From the NCBI RefSeq assembly GCF_017868775.1, contig NZ_CP053381.1, positions 124,001 through 188,000 of the forward strand: a DNA stretch of 64,000 bases, written 5' to 3'. Source of the stretch: Billgrantia sulfidoxydans. Lineage in GTDB: Bacteria; Pseudomonadota; Gammaproteobacteria; Pseudomonadales; Halomonadaceae. How positions within the stretch are numbered: position 1 is the stretch's first letter; each line of letters opens with the position of its first letter. Below the pieces are notes generated by a model. That model ran no database searches and had not been told where the DNA came from. It worked only from the letters and a program-made list of their open reading frames with translations. The position numbers and the translations under genes are program-made. Positions 24,569 to 33,036 of the stretch are shown piece after piece.

Positions 24569-25954
24569 ATGCAAGACGATCTGCTGTTCAACCGCCCGCT
24601 GGTGGAGAAGTACGACCGCCCGGGTCCCCGCTATACGTCCTATCCGACCGCACCCCAGTTCCACGCGGCCTTCGCCGAGGACGACTACCGTGCCGCCGCA
24701 GAGCGCAGCAACCGCGTCGCCGCGCCCAAGCCGCTGTCGGTCTACGTGCACATCCCGTTCTGCAAGAGCCTGTGCTACTACTGCGCCTGCAACAAGATCA
24801 TCACCCACAACACCGAGCGGGCGGCCGAATACCTCGAGTGGCTGAAGCAGGAAATCCGCGTGCAGGGGGCGCTGTTCGACGAGACCCGGCGCATGACCCA
24901 ACTGCACCTGGGCGGCGGCACCCCCACCTACCTCAGCAACGCCCAGCTCGGCGAGCTGATGGCGGCCCTCGATGAGGCCTTCCACTTCGCCGAGCCTGCG
25001 GCGCGGGAGTTTTCACTGGAAGTCGATCCACGCACGGTCACGCCAAGCCAGATCCACGAGCTGCACGGCCTCGGCTTCAACCGGCTGAGCTTCGGCGTCC
25101 AGGATTTCGACCCCGACGTGCAGAAGGCGGTCAACCGCGTGCAGAGCGAGGAGCAAGTCATCGAGCTGGTGGCCGCCGCCCGTGAGGCCGGCTTCCAGTC
25201 GGTCAGCGTCGACCTGATCTACGGCCTGCCGCTGCAGACGGTAGCCAGCTTCGACGCCACCCTGACGAAGATCATCGCCCTGCGCCCGGATCGTATCGCC
25301 GCCTACAGCTATGCCCACCTGCCGGAGCTGTTCAAGGCCCAGCGCCTGATCCGCCCCGAGGACATGCCGCCGCCGGAGCGTAAGCTGGAGCTGCTGGAAT
25401 TGACCATCCGCCGCCTGACCGCGGCCGGCTACGTCTACATCGGCATGGATCACTTTGCCCTGCCCGAGGACGAGCTGACTCTGGCCAGGGAGAACGGCAC
25501 GCTGCAGCGCAACTTCCAGGGCTACTCCACCCACGCCGACTGCGACATGATCGGCCTGGGCATCACCTCCATCGGCAAGGTCGGCGACAGCTACAGCCAG
25601 AACGTCAAGGAGACCGCCCAGTACCAGGCGCGCCTGGAGAGCGGGCGGCTGCCGGTGATGCGCGGCTATCGCCTCAACGACGACGACCGCCTGCGCCGCG
25701 ACGTGATCAACGCGCTGATGTGCCACGGCCACATCGATTTCGCCGCCATCGAGGCGCGCCACGACATCGCCTTCCGCGACTACTTCGCCGATGCCCTCGG
25801 CGAACTCGAGGAGATGCAGGGGGACGGCCTGCTGACGATCCGCGACGACGCCATCGAGGTGCTGCCCGCCGGGCGCCTGATGATGCGCAACATGGCGATG
25901 GCCTTCGACGCCTACCTCAGGCCCAACGAGGGCCGCTTCTCACGGACGGTGTAA
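24569..25954 (+). CDS. hemN: Oxygen-independent coproporphyrinogen III dehydrogenase
   Basis: Radical SAM enzyme (461 residues) that converts coproporphyrinogen III to protoporphyrinogen IX without oxygen, so heme can be made during denitrification. The PGPRYTSYPTAP motif near the N-terminus is diagnostic of HemN as opposed to HemW. The cluster motif CKSLCYYCACNK (C-x3-C-x2-C-x-C) is near residue 65, and GGGTPTYL near 110. The ATG at 24569 gives the normal N-terminus. An FNR-like box lies about 100 bp upstream. It complements hemE earlier in the window. Confidence 0.96.
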   Translation: MQDDLLFNRPLVEKYDRPGPRYTSYPTAPQFHAAFAEDDYRAAAERSNRVAAPKPLSVYVHIPFCKSLCYYCACNKIITHNTERAAEYLEWLKQEIRVQGALFDETRRMTQLHLGGGTPTYLSNAQLGELMAALDEAFHFAEPAAREFSLEVDPRTVTPSQIHELHGLGFNRLSFGVQDFDPDVQKAVNRVQSEEQVIELVAAAREAGFQSVSVDLIYGLPLQTVASFDATLTKIIALRPDRIAAYSYAHLPELFKAQRLIRPEDMPPPERKLELLELTIRRLTAAGYVYIGMDHFALPEDELTLARENGTLQRNFQGYSTHADCDMIGLGITSIGKVGDSYSQNVKETAQYQARLESGRLPVMRGYRLNDDDRLRRDVINALMCHGHIDFAAIEARHDIAFRDYFADALGELEEMQGDGLLTIRDDAIEVLPAGRLMMRNMAMAFDAYLRPNEGRFSRTV

Positions 25955-25970
25955 GCCACCGCAAAGGACC

Positions 25971-25992
25971 AGCGGCGTCTGGTGACGCCGCT
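25971..25992. terminator. Hairpin between convergent hemN and chemoreceptor genes
   Basis: AGCGGCGTC (25971-25979) pairs perfectly with GACGCCGCT (25984-25992) around a TGGT loop, 17 bp after the hemN stop and 34 bp before the end of the opposite gene. It lacks a U-tract, so a bidirectional terminator role is inferred. Confidence 0.5.
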
Positions 25993-26025
25993 CGGTTGCC
26001 GCTTGGGGGCGGCCTTGTACGCCTC

Positions 26026-27111
26026 TCAGGCAGGGAGCGAGAGGGGCAACGCCAAGGTTTCGCTTGTGGGGCGATACTTGCGCATGATGTAGCGCAGGCG
26101 CTGCATCACGTCGAGGTTGGCCGACTCCATTTTCGCCAGTGCCTGCATGGCCGCATGCGTCTCGCCGGCGTGGAACCGCCTGACGGCTTCGATCGCCTGC
26201 CGATGCACTTCGCGATGCGGCAGCTCCAAGGCGCGGAAATCCTCGTCATCGCGGAAGCGAGCGCTGCCAGTACCGGCGTAGTACCAGCGCCCCAGCGCAC
26301 ATTGGGTCTCGTCGGGCAATTCGTCCGCCGTGGCTGAAGAGAGCCCCATCAGGATGCGATAGACCGCCAGCTTTACCTCGAGCTCCTCCAGGTTGGCCAG
26401 TTCCACTTCGCTCAGCATGGCGGAAAAAGCCAGGGCCTGGCTGCTCTCCTCACTCAGCGACAGCAGATGCTCGGTTCGTTGCATCACCTGGCTGGCCTCG
26501 CTGCTCAGCCGCTCGGCTTCGCTGGCATTATGGTGCATGGTCGAGTCCACGCTGCCCGTCTGGGCGAGGATGTTGCCGGTCAATCCGCCGATCTGCTCGG
26601 TGGCACCGCCGGTGCGTGTGGCGAGCTCGCGGACCTCGGTGGCCACGACGGCGAACCCGCGCCCGGCATCGCCGGCACGAGCGGCTTCGATGCTGGCATT
26701 GAAGGCCAGCAGCGTGGTCTGCAGCGATATCTCCTCGATGAGATGCACGAAGTCGCCGATTCTGTCGGCATCACCGCGCAGCGTGCTGACTTGTTCGGCG
26801 GCGCGGCCGATACGCTGATTGAGGCCGCGCAGCTCCTCAACCATGCCGGTTAGGGCTTGCTGGCTGTGCCGCGATTCCTGTGCGGTATGGTCGCTCACGC
26901 GCTGGTTGCTGACGAGTAGTCCGGAAAGCTCCGAGAAGGACTCGCGCAGGGCGACCAGCGAATGGCCGAAGCCGGTGAGGTTGGTGAAGAGCTGATGGTG
27001 GATTTGGCGCTCCGCCTCGAGATTCTCGACGCGAGCCTGCAAGCGTTCTCGCTCCTGGAGGAGTGCTGCAGTGTCGCCAGCCCCGGGCTGGGCTCGTTGC
27101 CAGAGTCGCAT
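26026..27111 (-). CDS. Cytoplasmic methyl-accepting chemotaxis-like protein with degenerate CZB domain
   Basis: A 361-residue soluble signal transducer. It starts with a coiled coil (about residues 15-45), then a methyl-accepting signalling region with the conserved hairpin tip ([38 protein letters not shown], given here in part: [16 protein letters not shown]), and ends with a chemoreceptor zinc-binding (CZB) domain showing [10 protein letters not shown] and HREVH. No transmembrane helix or PAS domain is seen. The usual first zinc-binding His of the CZB domain seems to be replaced (sequence [17 protein letters not shown]). CZB proteins respond to zinc or oxidants; the signal here is unknown. 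The ATG at 27111 has an AGGAG site. Confidence 0.8.
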   Translation of the reverse strand: MRLWQRAQPGAGDTAALLQERERLQARVENLEAERQIHHQLFTNLTGFGHSLVALRESFSELSGLLVSNQRVSDHTAQESRHSQQALTGMVEELRGLNQRIGRAAEQVSTLRGDADRIGDFVHLIEEISLQTTLLAFNASIEAARAGDAGRGFAVVATEVRELATRTGGATEQIGGLTGNILAQTGSVDSTMHHNASEAERLSSEASQVMQRTEHLLSLSEESSQALAFSAMLSEVELANLEELEVKLAVYRILMGLSSATADELPDETQCALGRWYYAGTGSARFRDDEDFRALELPHREVHRQAIEAVRRFHAGETHAAMQALAKMESANLDVMQRLRYIMRKYRPTSETLALPLSLPA

Positions 27112-27193
27112 GGCGTCTCCTGTCGTCAGGTAGGACTCATCGAATGGGGAGAGACGCCCGCCTGACGGCGGGCGAGGGGCGAGCATGAGAGCT

Positions 27194-27847
27194 TCAAACG
27201 CGTTCGAACAGCAGGTTGTTCTCCAGATGGATGTGCTCCATCAGGTCTTCGCGGAACTCGCGCAGGCCGGTATAGAGGGCACGCCAGGTGGTACAGGCGC
27301 CCTTGGGCGGGGTGATGTCGTCGGTGAGCCGCATCACCTGCTCGAGGTTCTCGCCGTGGTCGTCGTGCTCGTGGCGCATTACCGCGATCGGTCCCTGGGC
27401 CTGGGCGCCGAGGCCGCGGCGCAGCATGGGGAAGAGGATCTGCTCCTCCTTCTGCATGTGGCTCTCCATTTCCTGATAGATCACCAGCAGCAGGTCGGCG
27501 AGGCCGTTGGGGCAGTTGTCGCGGTCGCCGTGGACCTGCTCCACCCGCCGCGCCATGCGGATCAGCTCGGGGAGCTGTTCGCGGTGCACGTCGTGATAGC
27601 GGGTAAGAATGTGATCGATCAGCTCGTCGTTGCTGGCCTCACGCCAGTCGCGCTGTTCGCTGCTGACGGCCGGCAGCGCCTCGAGCTCGGCAATCAGCTT
27701 GTCGAGGCGCAGGCCGGCGCGCTCGGCCGCCTGCTGCAGGCTGATGCGCCCGCCGCAGCAGAAGTCGATGTTGTGGGTATGGAAGACACGGGTGGCGCCG
27801 GGCAGCGACAGGGCGATGCGGCCGACGGTCTGTTCGAGCAAATTCAT
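27194..27847 (-). CDS. ytfE: Iron-sulfur cluster repair di-iron protein (RIC/YtfE/DnrN)
   Basis: A 217-residue cytoplasmic protein that repairs Fe-S clusters damaged by nitric oxide. It has the N-terminal ScdA-like domain with NIDFCCGG near residue 30, followed by a hemerythrin-like four-helix domain with spaced histidines and acids that bind the di-iron centre ([44 protein letters not shown]). The ATG at 27847 starts the family's normal N-terminus. It is divergent from norR behind a sigma-54 promoter and three NorR sites, so it is very probably a direct NorR target. Confidence 0.94.
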   Translation of the reverse strand: MNLLEQTVGRIALSLPGATRVFHTHNIDFCCGGRISLQQAAERAGLRLDKLIAELEALPAVSSEQRDWREASNDELIDHILTRYHDVHREQLPELIRMARRVEQVHGDRDNCPNGLADLLLVIYQEMESHMQKEEQILFPMLRRGLGAQAQGPIAVMRHEHDDHGENLEQVMRLTDDITPPKGACTTWRALYTGLREFREDLMEHIHLENNLLFERV

Positions 27848-27885
27848 GGTGGTACTCCTCGAAGGGTGAAGGACACCCTGCCTAG

Positions 27886-27901
27886 AGCAATCGGCGTGCC
27901 A
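27886..27901 (-). promoter_or_regulatory. Sigma-54 promoter for the iron-sulfur repair gene
   Basis: On the minus strand TGGCACG-N4-TTGCT matches the -24/-12 consensus of RpoN promoters with the invariant GG and GC at correct spacing. It lies 38 bp before the RIC start, with three NorR sites 33-90 bp further upstream. This is the layout expected for a NorR-activated gene. Confidence 0.85.
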
Positions 27902-27933
27902 GTTCTGACTTTTCAACAACTTGTGGATTTAAT

Positions 27934-27991
27934 GGTAAAAAATACCCTGTTCAGGTAAGGTGTTTTTCACCTCGTTTGGGTAGATTTCACC
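27934..27991. promoter_or_regulatory. Three NorR enhancer sites
   Basis: Three 13-bp sites of the form GGT-N7-ACC stand at 27934-27946, 27959-27971 and 27979-27991 (GGTAAAAAATACC, GGTGTTTTTCACC, GGTAGATTTCACC). E. coli norVW also has three NorR sites with GT-N7-AC cores. The last site abuts the norR start codon, so NorR bound there could repress its own gene while activating the divergent RIC gene. Confidence 0.88.
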
Positions 27992-29512
27992 ATGCTTGAT
28001 CACTCGCTTCTCGCCGACCTCGCCGCTGACCTGCCCAGTGCCGTGCGCCTGCAGCGCCTGGTGCGCACCCTGCGCGAGGGCTTCCGCTGCGGCGCGGTGT
28101 GCCTGCTGCGACTGCAGGACGACGTGCTGGCCCCGGTGGCCCTGGACGGCCTGGTGCGCGAGGCGCTCGGCCGGCGCTTCGAGGTGGCACGCCATCCGCG
28201 CCTGGCGGCGATTCTCGCCAGCCGCCGTTCGACCCTGTTTCCGCCGGATTCGGCCCTGCCCGACCCCTACGACGGCCTGGTCGAGCAGCAGCCCGGCGAG
28301 CCCCTCCACGTGCATGACTGCATGGGCATCAGCCTGCACGTGGAGGGCGAGACCTGGGGCGTGCTGACGCTGGATGCGCTGTCGGCCGGTACCTTCGACG
28401 AGGCGGCCTGCCTCCTGCTCGAGCGCTATGCCCTGCTGGCCGAGGCCGCGGTACGGGTCTCGCGCCTGGAGCAGGAGGTGCGGGCGCTGCGCATGGCGCA
28501 CCAAGGCGCGCACGCGCATGCCGAACCGCGAGAGGGAGGCGAGATCCTGGGCCACAGTGCGGTGCTGCAGCGCCTGCTGCGGGAGCTCGACGTGGTGGCG
28601 GACGCCGACCTGCCGGTGCTGCTCAGCGGTGAGACCGGCGTGGGCAAGGAGCTGTTCGCCCGGCGCCTGCACCAGCGCTCGCCGCGCCGTGAGCAGCCGC
28701 TGATACAGGTCAACTGCGCGGCGCTGCCCGAGACGCTGGCCGAGAGCGAGCTGTTCGGCCACGTGAAGGGGGCCTTTTCCGGCGCCACCGCCGACCGGGC
28801 GGGGCGCTTCGAGGCCGCGGACGGCGGTACGCTGTTCCTCGACGAGGTGGGCGAGCTGCCGCTGGCGATCCAGGCCAAGCTGCTGCGTGCGCTGCAGAAC
28901 GGCGAGATCCAGCGGCTGGGCGAGGATACCCCGCGCCGGGTCGACGTGCGCATCATTGCTGCCACCAACCGTCATCTGGCCGACGGCGTGCGCGACGGCC
29001 ACTTTCGCGCCGATCTCTATCACCGCCTGTCGGTCTACCCGGTGGCGATCCCGCCGCTGCGCGAGCGCGACAGCGACGTGCTGGTGCTGGCCGGTCACTT
29101 CCTCGAGATCAACCGGGCCCGGCTCGGGGTGCGTAGCCTGCGCCTGGCGGCAGCGGCGGAGGCGGCGCTGCTCGATTACCCCTGGCCGGGCAACGTGCGT
29201 GAACTGGAGCACGTGATCAGCCGCGCGGCGATCAAGGCGCTGGGCCAGGGCGCACGACGCGACGACATCGTCACCCTCGTGCCAGAGTGGCTCGACCTGC
29301 CCGTCGGCCAGCCGGCCGGGGCCCCGGAGCCCTGCGTGCCGGAGGCGGCCGAGGCGGGGCCGACGCTCAGGGCGCAGGTCGCCGAGGTGCAGCGCCACGC
29401 CATCCGTCGCGCCGTGGCGGCCTGCGACGGTAGCTGGGCGAAGGCCGCCCGCTCCCTCGAGGTCGATCCCAGCAACCTGCACAAGCTGGCCAGGCGGTTG
29501 GGAATGAAGTAG
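27992..29512 (+). CDS. norR: NorR, nitric-oxide-responsive sigma-54 activator
   Basis: A 506-residue enhancer-binding protein. The N-terminal GAF domain that binds NO at a mononuclear iron has LPDPYDGL near residue 89 and HVHDC near 106-110 (H108 and C110 matching the conserved His and Cys). The AAA+ domain has Walker A GETGVGKE near residue 213, the sigma-54 contact loop as GAFSGA (residues 260-265, Ser in place of the usual Thr) and Walker B LFLDEVGE. A Fis-type helix-turn-helix closes the protein. It is divergent from the RIC gene, with three NorR sites between. Confidence 0.94.
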   Translation: MLDHSLLADLAADLPSAVRLQRLVRTLREGFRCGAVCLLRLQDDVLAPVALDGLVREALGRRFEVARHPRLAAILASRRSTLFPPDSALPDPYDGLVEQQPGEPLHVHDCMGISLHVEGETWGVLTLDALSAGTFDEAACLLLERYALLAEAAVRVSRLEQEVRALRMAHQGAHAHAEPREGGEILGHSAVLQRLLRELDVVADADLPVLLSGETGVGKELFARRLHQRSPRREQPLIQVNCAALPETLAESELFGHVKGAFSGATADRAGRFEAADGGTLFLDEVGELPLAIQAKLLRALQNGEIQRLGEDTPRRVDVRIIAATNRHLADGVRDGHFRADLYHRLSVYPVAIPPLRERDSDVLVLAGHFLEINRARLGVRSLRLAAAAEAALLDYPWPGNVRELEHVISRAAIKALGQGARRDDIVTLVPEWLDLPVGQPAGAPEPCVPEAAEAGPTLRAQVAEVQRHAIRRAVAACDGSWAKAARSLEVDPSNLHKLARRLGMK

Positions 29513-29600
29513 CCTTCGGCTTTTCAAGACTGTCTGTCTGGTTATATACTGAACTATCTAGTATTCCATTTTTGAATATATCTTTGTTCCGGACGCTCAT

Positions 29601-30377
29601 ATGCAGCTTCAGTTCGAACGGGTCACCAAGTCCTTCGGCGACCTGAGGGTGATCGACACTTTCGACACCACCATTCGCGACGGCGAGATCGTTGCCCTGG
29701 TCGGCCCGTCCGGCTGCGGCAAGTCGACCCTGCTGCACATGGTGGCGGGCCTGCAGTCGGCCACCGAAGGCGAAGTGCGAGCCGACGGCAAGCGGGTCGA
29801 GCGTCCGGCGCCCGAACGCACCCTGGTGTTCCAGGAGCATGCGCTGTACCCGTGGATGACGCTCAGGCAGAACGTTGCCCTGGCGCTGGAGTTCCAGGGA
29901 CGACCGGCGGTCGAGGCACGCCGGCAGGCCACCCAGTGGCTGGCCCGAGTCAAGCTCGACGGCTTCGAGGAGTACTATCCGCACCAGGTCTCGGGCGGCA
30001 TGCGTCAGCGCTGCGCGCTGGCCCGGGCCTTCATCGCCCGACCCAAGGTGCTGCTGCTCGACGAACCCTTCGGCGCACTGGACGCCCTGACCCGGATGAC
30101 GCTGCAGAGCGTGCTCAAGGAGCTGATCGAGGAGGAGCGCCCCACCGTGGTGCTGGTGACCCACGACGTCGACGAAGCGCTCTACCTCGCCGACCGCGTG
30201 CTGGTGTTCAGCCATCGCCCGGCGCGGGTGCTCGAGGCGTTCAACCTCGGCCACATCCCCAAGACCCACGACCTGTCCGCCTTCGCCGATATCCGCCGGG
30301 AGGTGCTCTCCCTGCTCGGCATCGATACCCAGGCCGAGGCAACCGAACGTCAAACCGAGAAAGGAGACGTGCAATGA
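29601..30377 (+). CDS. ABC importer ATPase (nitrate/sulfonate/taurine class)
   Basis: A 258-residue ATPase of the SsuB/TauB/NrtD class. Walker A is GPSGCGKST near residue 35, the Q-loop VFQEHALYPWMTL near 76, the signature VSGGMRQRCALARAF near 130 and Walker B LLLDEPFGALDAL near 152. It is the first gene of a three-gene importer (ATPase, binding protein, permease) with ATGA and GTGA overlaps. It begins 88 bp after norR; that gap is AT-rich but shows no clear regulator site. The substrate is not known. Its location beside norR does not by itself mean that nitrate is transported. Confidence 0.88.
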   Translation: MQLQFERVTKSFGDLRVIDTFDTTIRDGEIVALVGPSGCGKSTLLHMVAGLQSATEGEVRADGKRVERPAPERTLVFQEHALYPWMTLRQNVALALEFQGRPAVEARRQATQWLARVKLDGFEEYYPHQVSGGMRQRCALARAFIARPKVLLLDEPFGALDALTRMTLQSVLKELIEEERPTVVLVTHDVDEALYLADRVLVFSHRPARVLEAFNLGHIPKTHDLSAFADIRREVLSLLGIDTQAEATERQTEKGDVQ

Positions 30378-31357
30378 CACGCTGGCTCATCGCTCCCCTG
30401 CTGTCCCTGCTGCTCGCCGCCCCGCTGTCCGCTGCCGAATCGCTGCGGGTCGGCTACGTGCGCGTGATGGATGACGCCCAGGTGATGCTTGCCCAGGAGG
30501 CCGGACTCTACGAGAAGTACGGGCTCGATGCCGAGCTGATCGAATTCAGCTCCGGTACCGATCTGATCAAGGGTATCGTCGGCGGCCAGCTCGACATCGG
30601 CGTGCTGGGCTTCTCCAACGCCTTCACCTGGGCCGGCCGCGGCGCCGACCTGCGCATCGTCGGCGGTGCCCAGCGCGGCTACCACGCGCTGCTGGCCCGC
30701 GAGGATGCCGGCATCGACGAGGTCGCCGACCTGGCCGGCAAGAGCCTCGCATCCCAGAAGCAGGGCAGTACCGCGGACATCGTACTCAAGGGCGTGACCC
30801 TGGCCGATGCCGGCCTGTCGCCCGATGATCTCAACATCATGGGCGTGGCCCCCTCGGTGGCGGTGCAGTCGCTGGCCGGCGGCCGCGTGGATGCCGCCTT
30901 CCTGTTCGAGCCCTATGCGCGCATCGCCCAGCTGCAGGCGCCGGTCAAGGAGATCTACGAGATCGGCGAAGTGTGGCCCTTCCCGTGCATGGTGGTGATC
31001 ACCTCTGCCGAAACGCTGGAGAGCCGCCGCGACGTGCTGTGGGCGGCGATGGACGCCCAACGCGAGGCGATCGACATGCTCGAGAACTCGCCCGAGGAGG
31101 CCGCGCCCTACATCACTCACTACTTCGTCAACGACGACGTGATCGAGGCGCGTGACGGCAGCACCGTTTCCAGCGAGGAGGTGATCGCCCAGGCCATTGC
31201 CACCAACGACTTCAGCGCCGAACTCACCGACGATGACATCGCGCGCATGAAGGAGCTAGCCGAGATCATGCAGGACCAGGGCATCCTCGACGGCGAAGCC
31301 GCGTTCGACGTGGATGCGCTGCTCGATCTCTCCTGGCAGGAAGAGCGCGAACTGTGA
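30374..31357 (+). CDS. ABC importer substrate-binding protein (SsuA/THI5-like)
   Basis: A 327-residue periplasmic protein with a signal peptide (residues 1-21, ending LSAAE). The pattern RVGYVRVMDDAQVMLAQEAGLYEKYGL (in part: EAGLYEKYGLDAELIEF) and the GVAPSVAVQSLAGGRVDAAFLFEP region (in part: LAGGRVDAAFLFEPYA) place it in the NMT1/SsuA family that binds sulfonates, taurine, nitrate or pyrimidines. A GGAG site precedes the ATG, which overlaps the ATPase stop. The ligand cannot be read from sequence. Confidence 0.86.
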   Translation: MTRWLIAPLLSLLLAAPLSAAESLRVGYVRVMDDAQVMLAQEAGLYEKYGLDAELIEFSSGTDLIKGIVGGQLDIGVLGFSNAFTWAGRGADLRIVGGAQRGYHALLAREDAGIDEVADLAGKSLASQKQGSTADIVLKGVTLADAGLSPDDLNIMGVAPSVAVQSLAGGRVDAAFLFEPYARIAQLQAPVKEIYEIGEVWPFPCMVVITSAETLESRRDVLWAAMDAQREAIDMLENSPEEAAPYITHYFVNDDVIEARDGSTVSSEEVIAQAIATNDFSAELTDDDIARMKELAEIMQDQGILDGEAAFDVDALLDLSWQEEREL

Positions 31358-32127
31358 GCATGGGCAATACCGCGACCGGCGTGGCCAGCAAGCGCGCCTA
31401 CCTGCTGGCCATCGCCCTGATCCTGTTCTTCTGGCAGGTGGCCGCCTGGTTCCTGCCGAGCTTCCTGATGCCCGACGTGCACGTGGCGATGGTGCGCCTG
31501 TGGCGCGAGCTGGGCAGCGCCGAGTTCTACCATGGGCTCGGCAACAGCATGGGGCGGCTGGGCGCGGGCTATGGCGCGGCGCTGCTGGCCGGGATCGTGC
31601 TGGGGCTGGTTGGCGGTACGCTGAATGCGGTGCGCAGCACCCTCAAGGCGGCCATCATCATCCTGCAGTCGATCCCCTCGATCGCCTGGGTGCCGCTGTT
31701 CCTGATCCTGATGGGCTTCGGTAACATGCCGATCATCATCGTGGTGGCCGTGGGGGCCTTTTTCCCCACCGCGCTCAGCGTGATGAATGCCACCGAGAGC
31801 GTCGAGCGGGTGCATATCGATGCCGCCCGCGTGATGGGCGCATCGCGCATGCAGCTGCTCAAGCGCGTCTACTTCCCGGCGGTGACCCCCGAATTGATCA
31901 CCGGCGCCCAGCTCGCCTTCGGCAACGCCTGGCGGGCCCTGATCTCGGCCGAGATGATCGTCGGCTTCAGCGCCGGGCTCGGCAAGTCGCTGGCCTACTC
32001 GGGCGAGATCGCCGACATGACCGGCGTGATGACCAATATTCTGGTGATCGCCGTGCTCGCGGCGGTCATCGACCAGGTCATTCTCGAGCGCATCAAGTAC
32101 CGCCTGCTGCGCTACCAGTACCTCTGA
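31354..32127 (+). CDS. ABC importer permease (SsuC/TauC type)
   Basis: A 257-residue inner-membrane permease with five or six helices. The coupling motif near residue 165 (IDAARVMGASRMQLLKRVYFPAVTPELI, in part: ARVMGASRMQLLKRVYFPA) is the EAA loop of the SsuC/TauC/NrtB family. Translation starts at GTG 31354, overlapping the stop of the binding protein, or at ATG 31360. It ends the operon, 34 bp before a rho-independent terminator. Confidence 0.86.
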   Translation: MSMGNTATGVASKRAYLLAIALILFFWQVAAWFLPSFLMPDVHVAMVRLWRELGSAEFYHGLGNSMGRLGAGYGAALLAGIVLGLVGGTLNAVRSTLKAAIIILQSIPSIAWVPLFLILMGFGNMPIIIVVAVGAFFPTALSVMNATESVERVHIDAARVMGASRMQLLKRVYFPAVTPELITGAQLAFGNAWRALISAEMIVGFSAGLGKSLAYSGEIADMTGVMTNILVIAVLAAVIDQVILERIKYRLLRYQYL

Positions 32128-32161
32128 CGAAACACCGGCAAGCGTCGGTTGACGGCAACGA

Positions 32162-32197
32162 ACCGGGGTGCCATGCGCGGCGCCCCGGTCCTTTTTT
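32162..32197 (+). terminator. Rho-independent terminator of the ABC importer operon
   Basis: ACCGGGGTGCC (32162-32172) pairs with GGCGCCCCGGT (32179-32189) with one wobble pair around a 6-base loop, followed by CC and a run of six T. This is the most typical intrinsic terminator in the window. Confidence 0.9.
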
Positions 32198-32334
32198 GCC
32201 GCCGGTCCTGCGAGCCTCGACTCCCTGCGTTGCCGCTTCACTGCTCTCCCGCCGTCTCCGCGTGCCAGCTTCCCGGCGCTGCCGCTTGGGGATCAGACAG
32301 TTACCCGAAGTATCATGGCTAGGGTTAAAATAAC

Positions 32335-32378
32335 GTCTAGATGTGGTGCTTGCTCCGCCGGGCCTGACTATATATGGT
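32335..32378. promoter_or_regulatory. Tandem NrdR-like boxes upstream of ubiT-nrdJ
   Basis: GTCTAGATGTGGT (32335-32347) and GACTATATATGGT (32366-32378) match each other at 10 of 13 positions and are exactly 31 bp apart, the tandem spacing typical of NrdR sites in ribonucleotide reductase promoters. The second is the better match to the AT-rich NrdR core. They lie in the 388-bp gap 32128-32515, about 140-180 bp before ubiT. NrdR represses reductase genes when dATP is plentiful. Confidence 0.6.
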
Positions 32379-32411
32379 AGCCAAGGCCCCGGCTGGGGCA
32401 CTGGCACGAGC

Positions 32412-32425
32412 TTGACGCATATCAG
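32412..32425. promoter_or_regulatory. FNR-like box before ubiT-nrdJ
   Basis: TTGAC-GCAT-ATCAG has one mismatch in each half to TTGAT-N4-ATCAA. It lies 91 bp before the ubiT start. Anaerobic control makes sense for an oxygen-independent ubiquinone factor, but support is by pattern only. Confidence 0.45.
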
Positions 32426-32515
32426 TGCAGGCCGGCGGCGTCGGGCTTAGGATGATCGGTTTCATGGCCACCTGGCCGCACCGAATCCATGGGTTCGCTC
32501 CACCGGAGAGTCGCT

Positions 32516-32998
32516 ATGCTTCCTCTTACTCTGTCGCGCTTGCCACGCCCCCCGGCCCCGACTCGACTGATTCGTGCCATCGATCCCCGCGTGCCGCTGG
32601 CGGTGAAGCGTCAACTGATCGAGCCGCTGCTCAACCGCACCTTCGCCGAACCGTTGGCAGAGGGCGAGTTCGATGTGCTCGAAGGGCGGCGCATCTCGCT
32701 GCACATCGAGGACCTGGCCGTGGCGCTGACGCTCACCCTCGAGGCGGAGCGCTTCCGTCTCAGCCCGGAGGCGGGCGAAGCCACCATTCGCGGCGGCTGG
32801 CGCGAGTTCCTGTGCCTGGCGACCCGGCGCGAGGATCCCGATGCGCTGTTCTTTCAGCGCCGGCTGGTGATCGAGGGCGATACCGAGCTCGGCCTGATGG
32901 TCAAGAACCTGCTCGATGGTCGCGAGGAGGGTCTGGCTCAGGGCCGGCTCGGGGAATGGCTGGCGCGCTTCGAGCGCATGGCGCGCCGGGAACGTTGA
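32516..32998 (+). CDS. ubiT: UbiT, SCP2-domain factor for oxygen-independent ubiquinone synthesis
   Basis: A 160-residue protein with one SCP2 (sterol carrier) lipid-binding domain. The block DPDALFFQRRLVIEGDTELGL near residue 105 (in part: FFQRRLVIEGDTELGL) and VKNLLDG are nearly identical to E. coli YhbT/UbiT. UbiT is essential for making ubiquinone without oxygen, where it binds hydrophobic intermediates and acts with the hydroxylase UbiUV. The ATG at 32516 has a GGAGAG site. It precedes nrdJa by 38 bp, which suggests an operon. ubiU and ubiV are not in the window. Confidence 0.92.
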   Translation: MLPLTLSRLPRPPAPTRLIRAIDPRVPLAVKRQLIEPLLNRTFAEPLAEGEFDVLEGRRISLHIEDLAVALTLTLEAERFRLSPEAGEATIRGGWREFLCLATRREDPDALFFQRRLVIEGDTELGLMVKNLLDGREEGLAQGRLGEWLARFERMARRER

Positions 32999-33036
32999 AC
33001 GATTTGAACTTTTGACCCTTACTGGAGATCCCCTGC

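Noticed and set aside
29513..29600. NsrR or NorR site before the ABC importer
   Set aside because: The AT-rich gap has only a short TATTC-N7-GAATA repeat; no GGT-N7-ACC and no good NsrR half-sites.
32403..32418. TGGCACG-AGCT-TGACG as a sigma-54 promoter for ubiT
   Set aside because: The -24 part fits but the -12 lacks the required GC (TTGCA/T), so it is more likely chance overlap with the FNR-like box.
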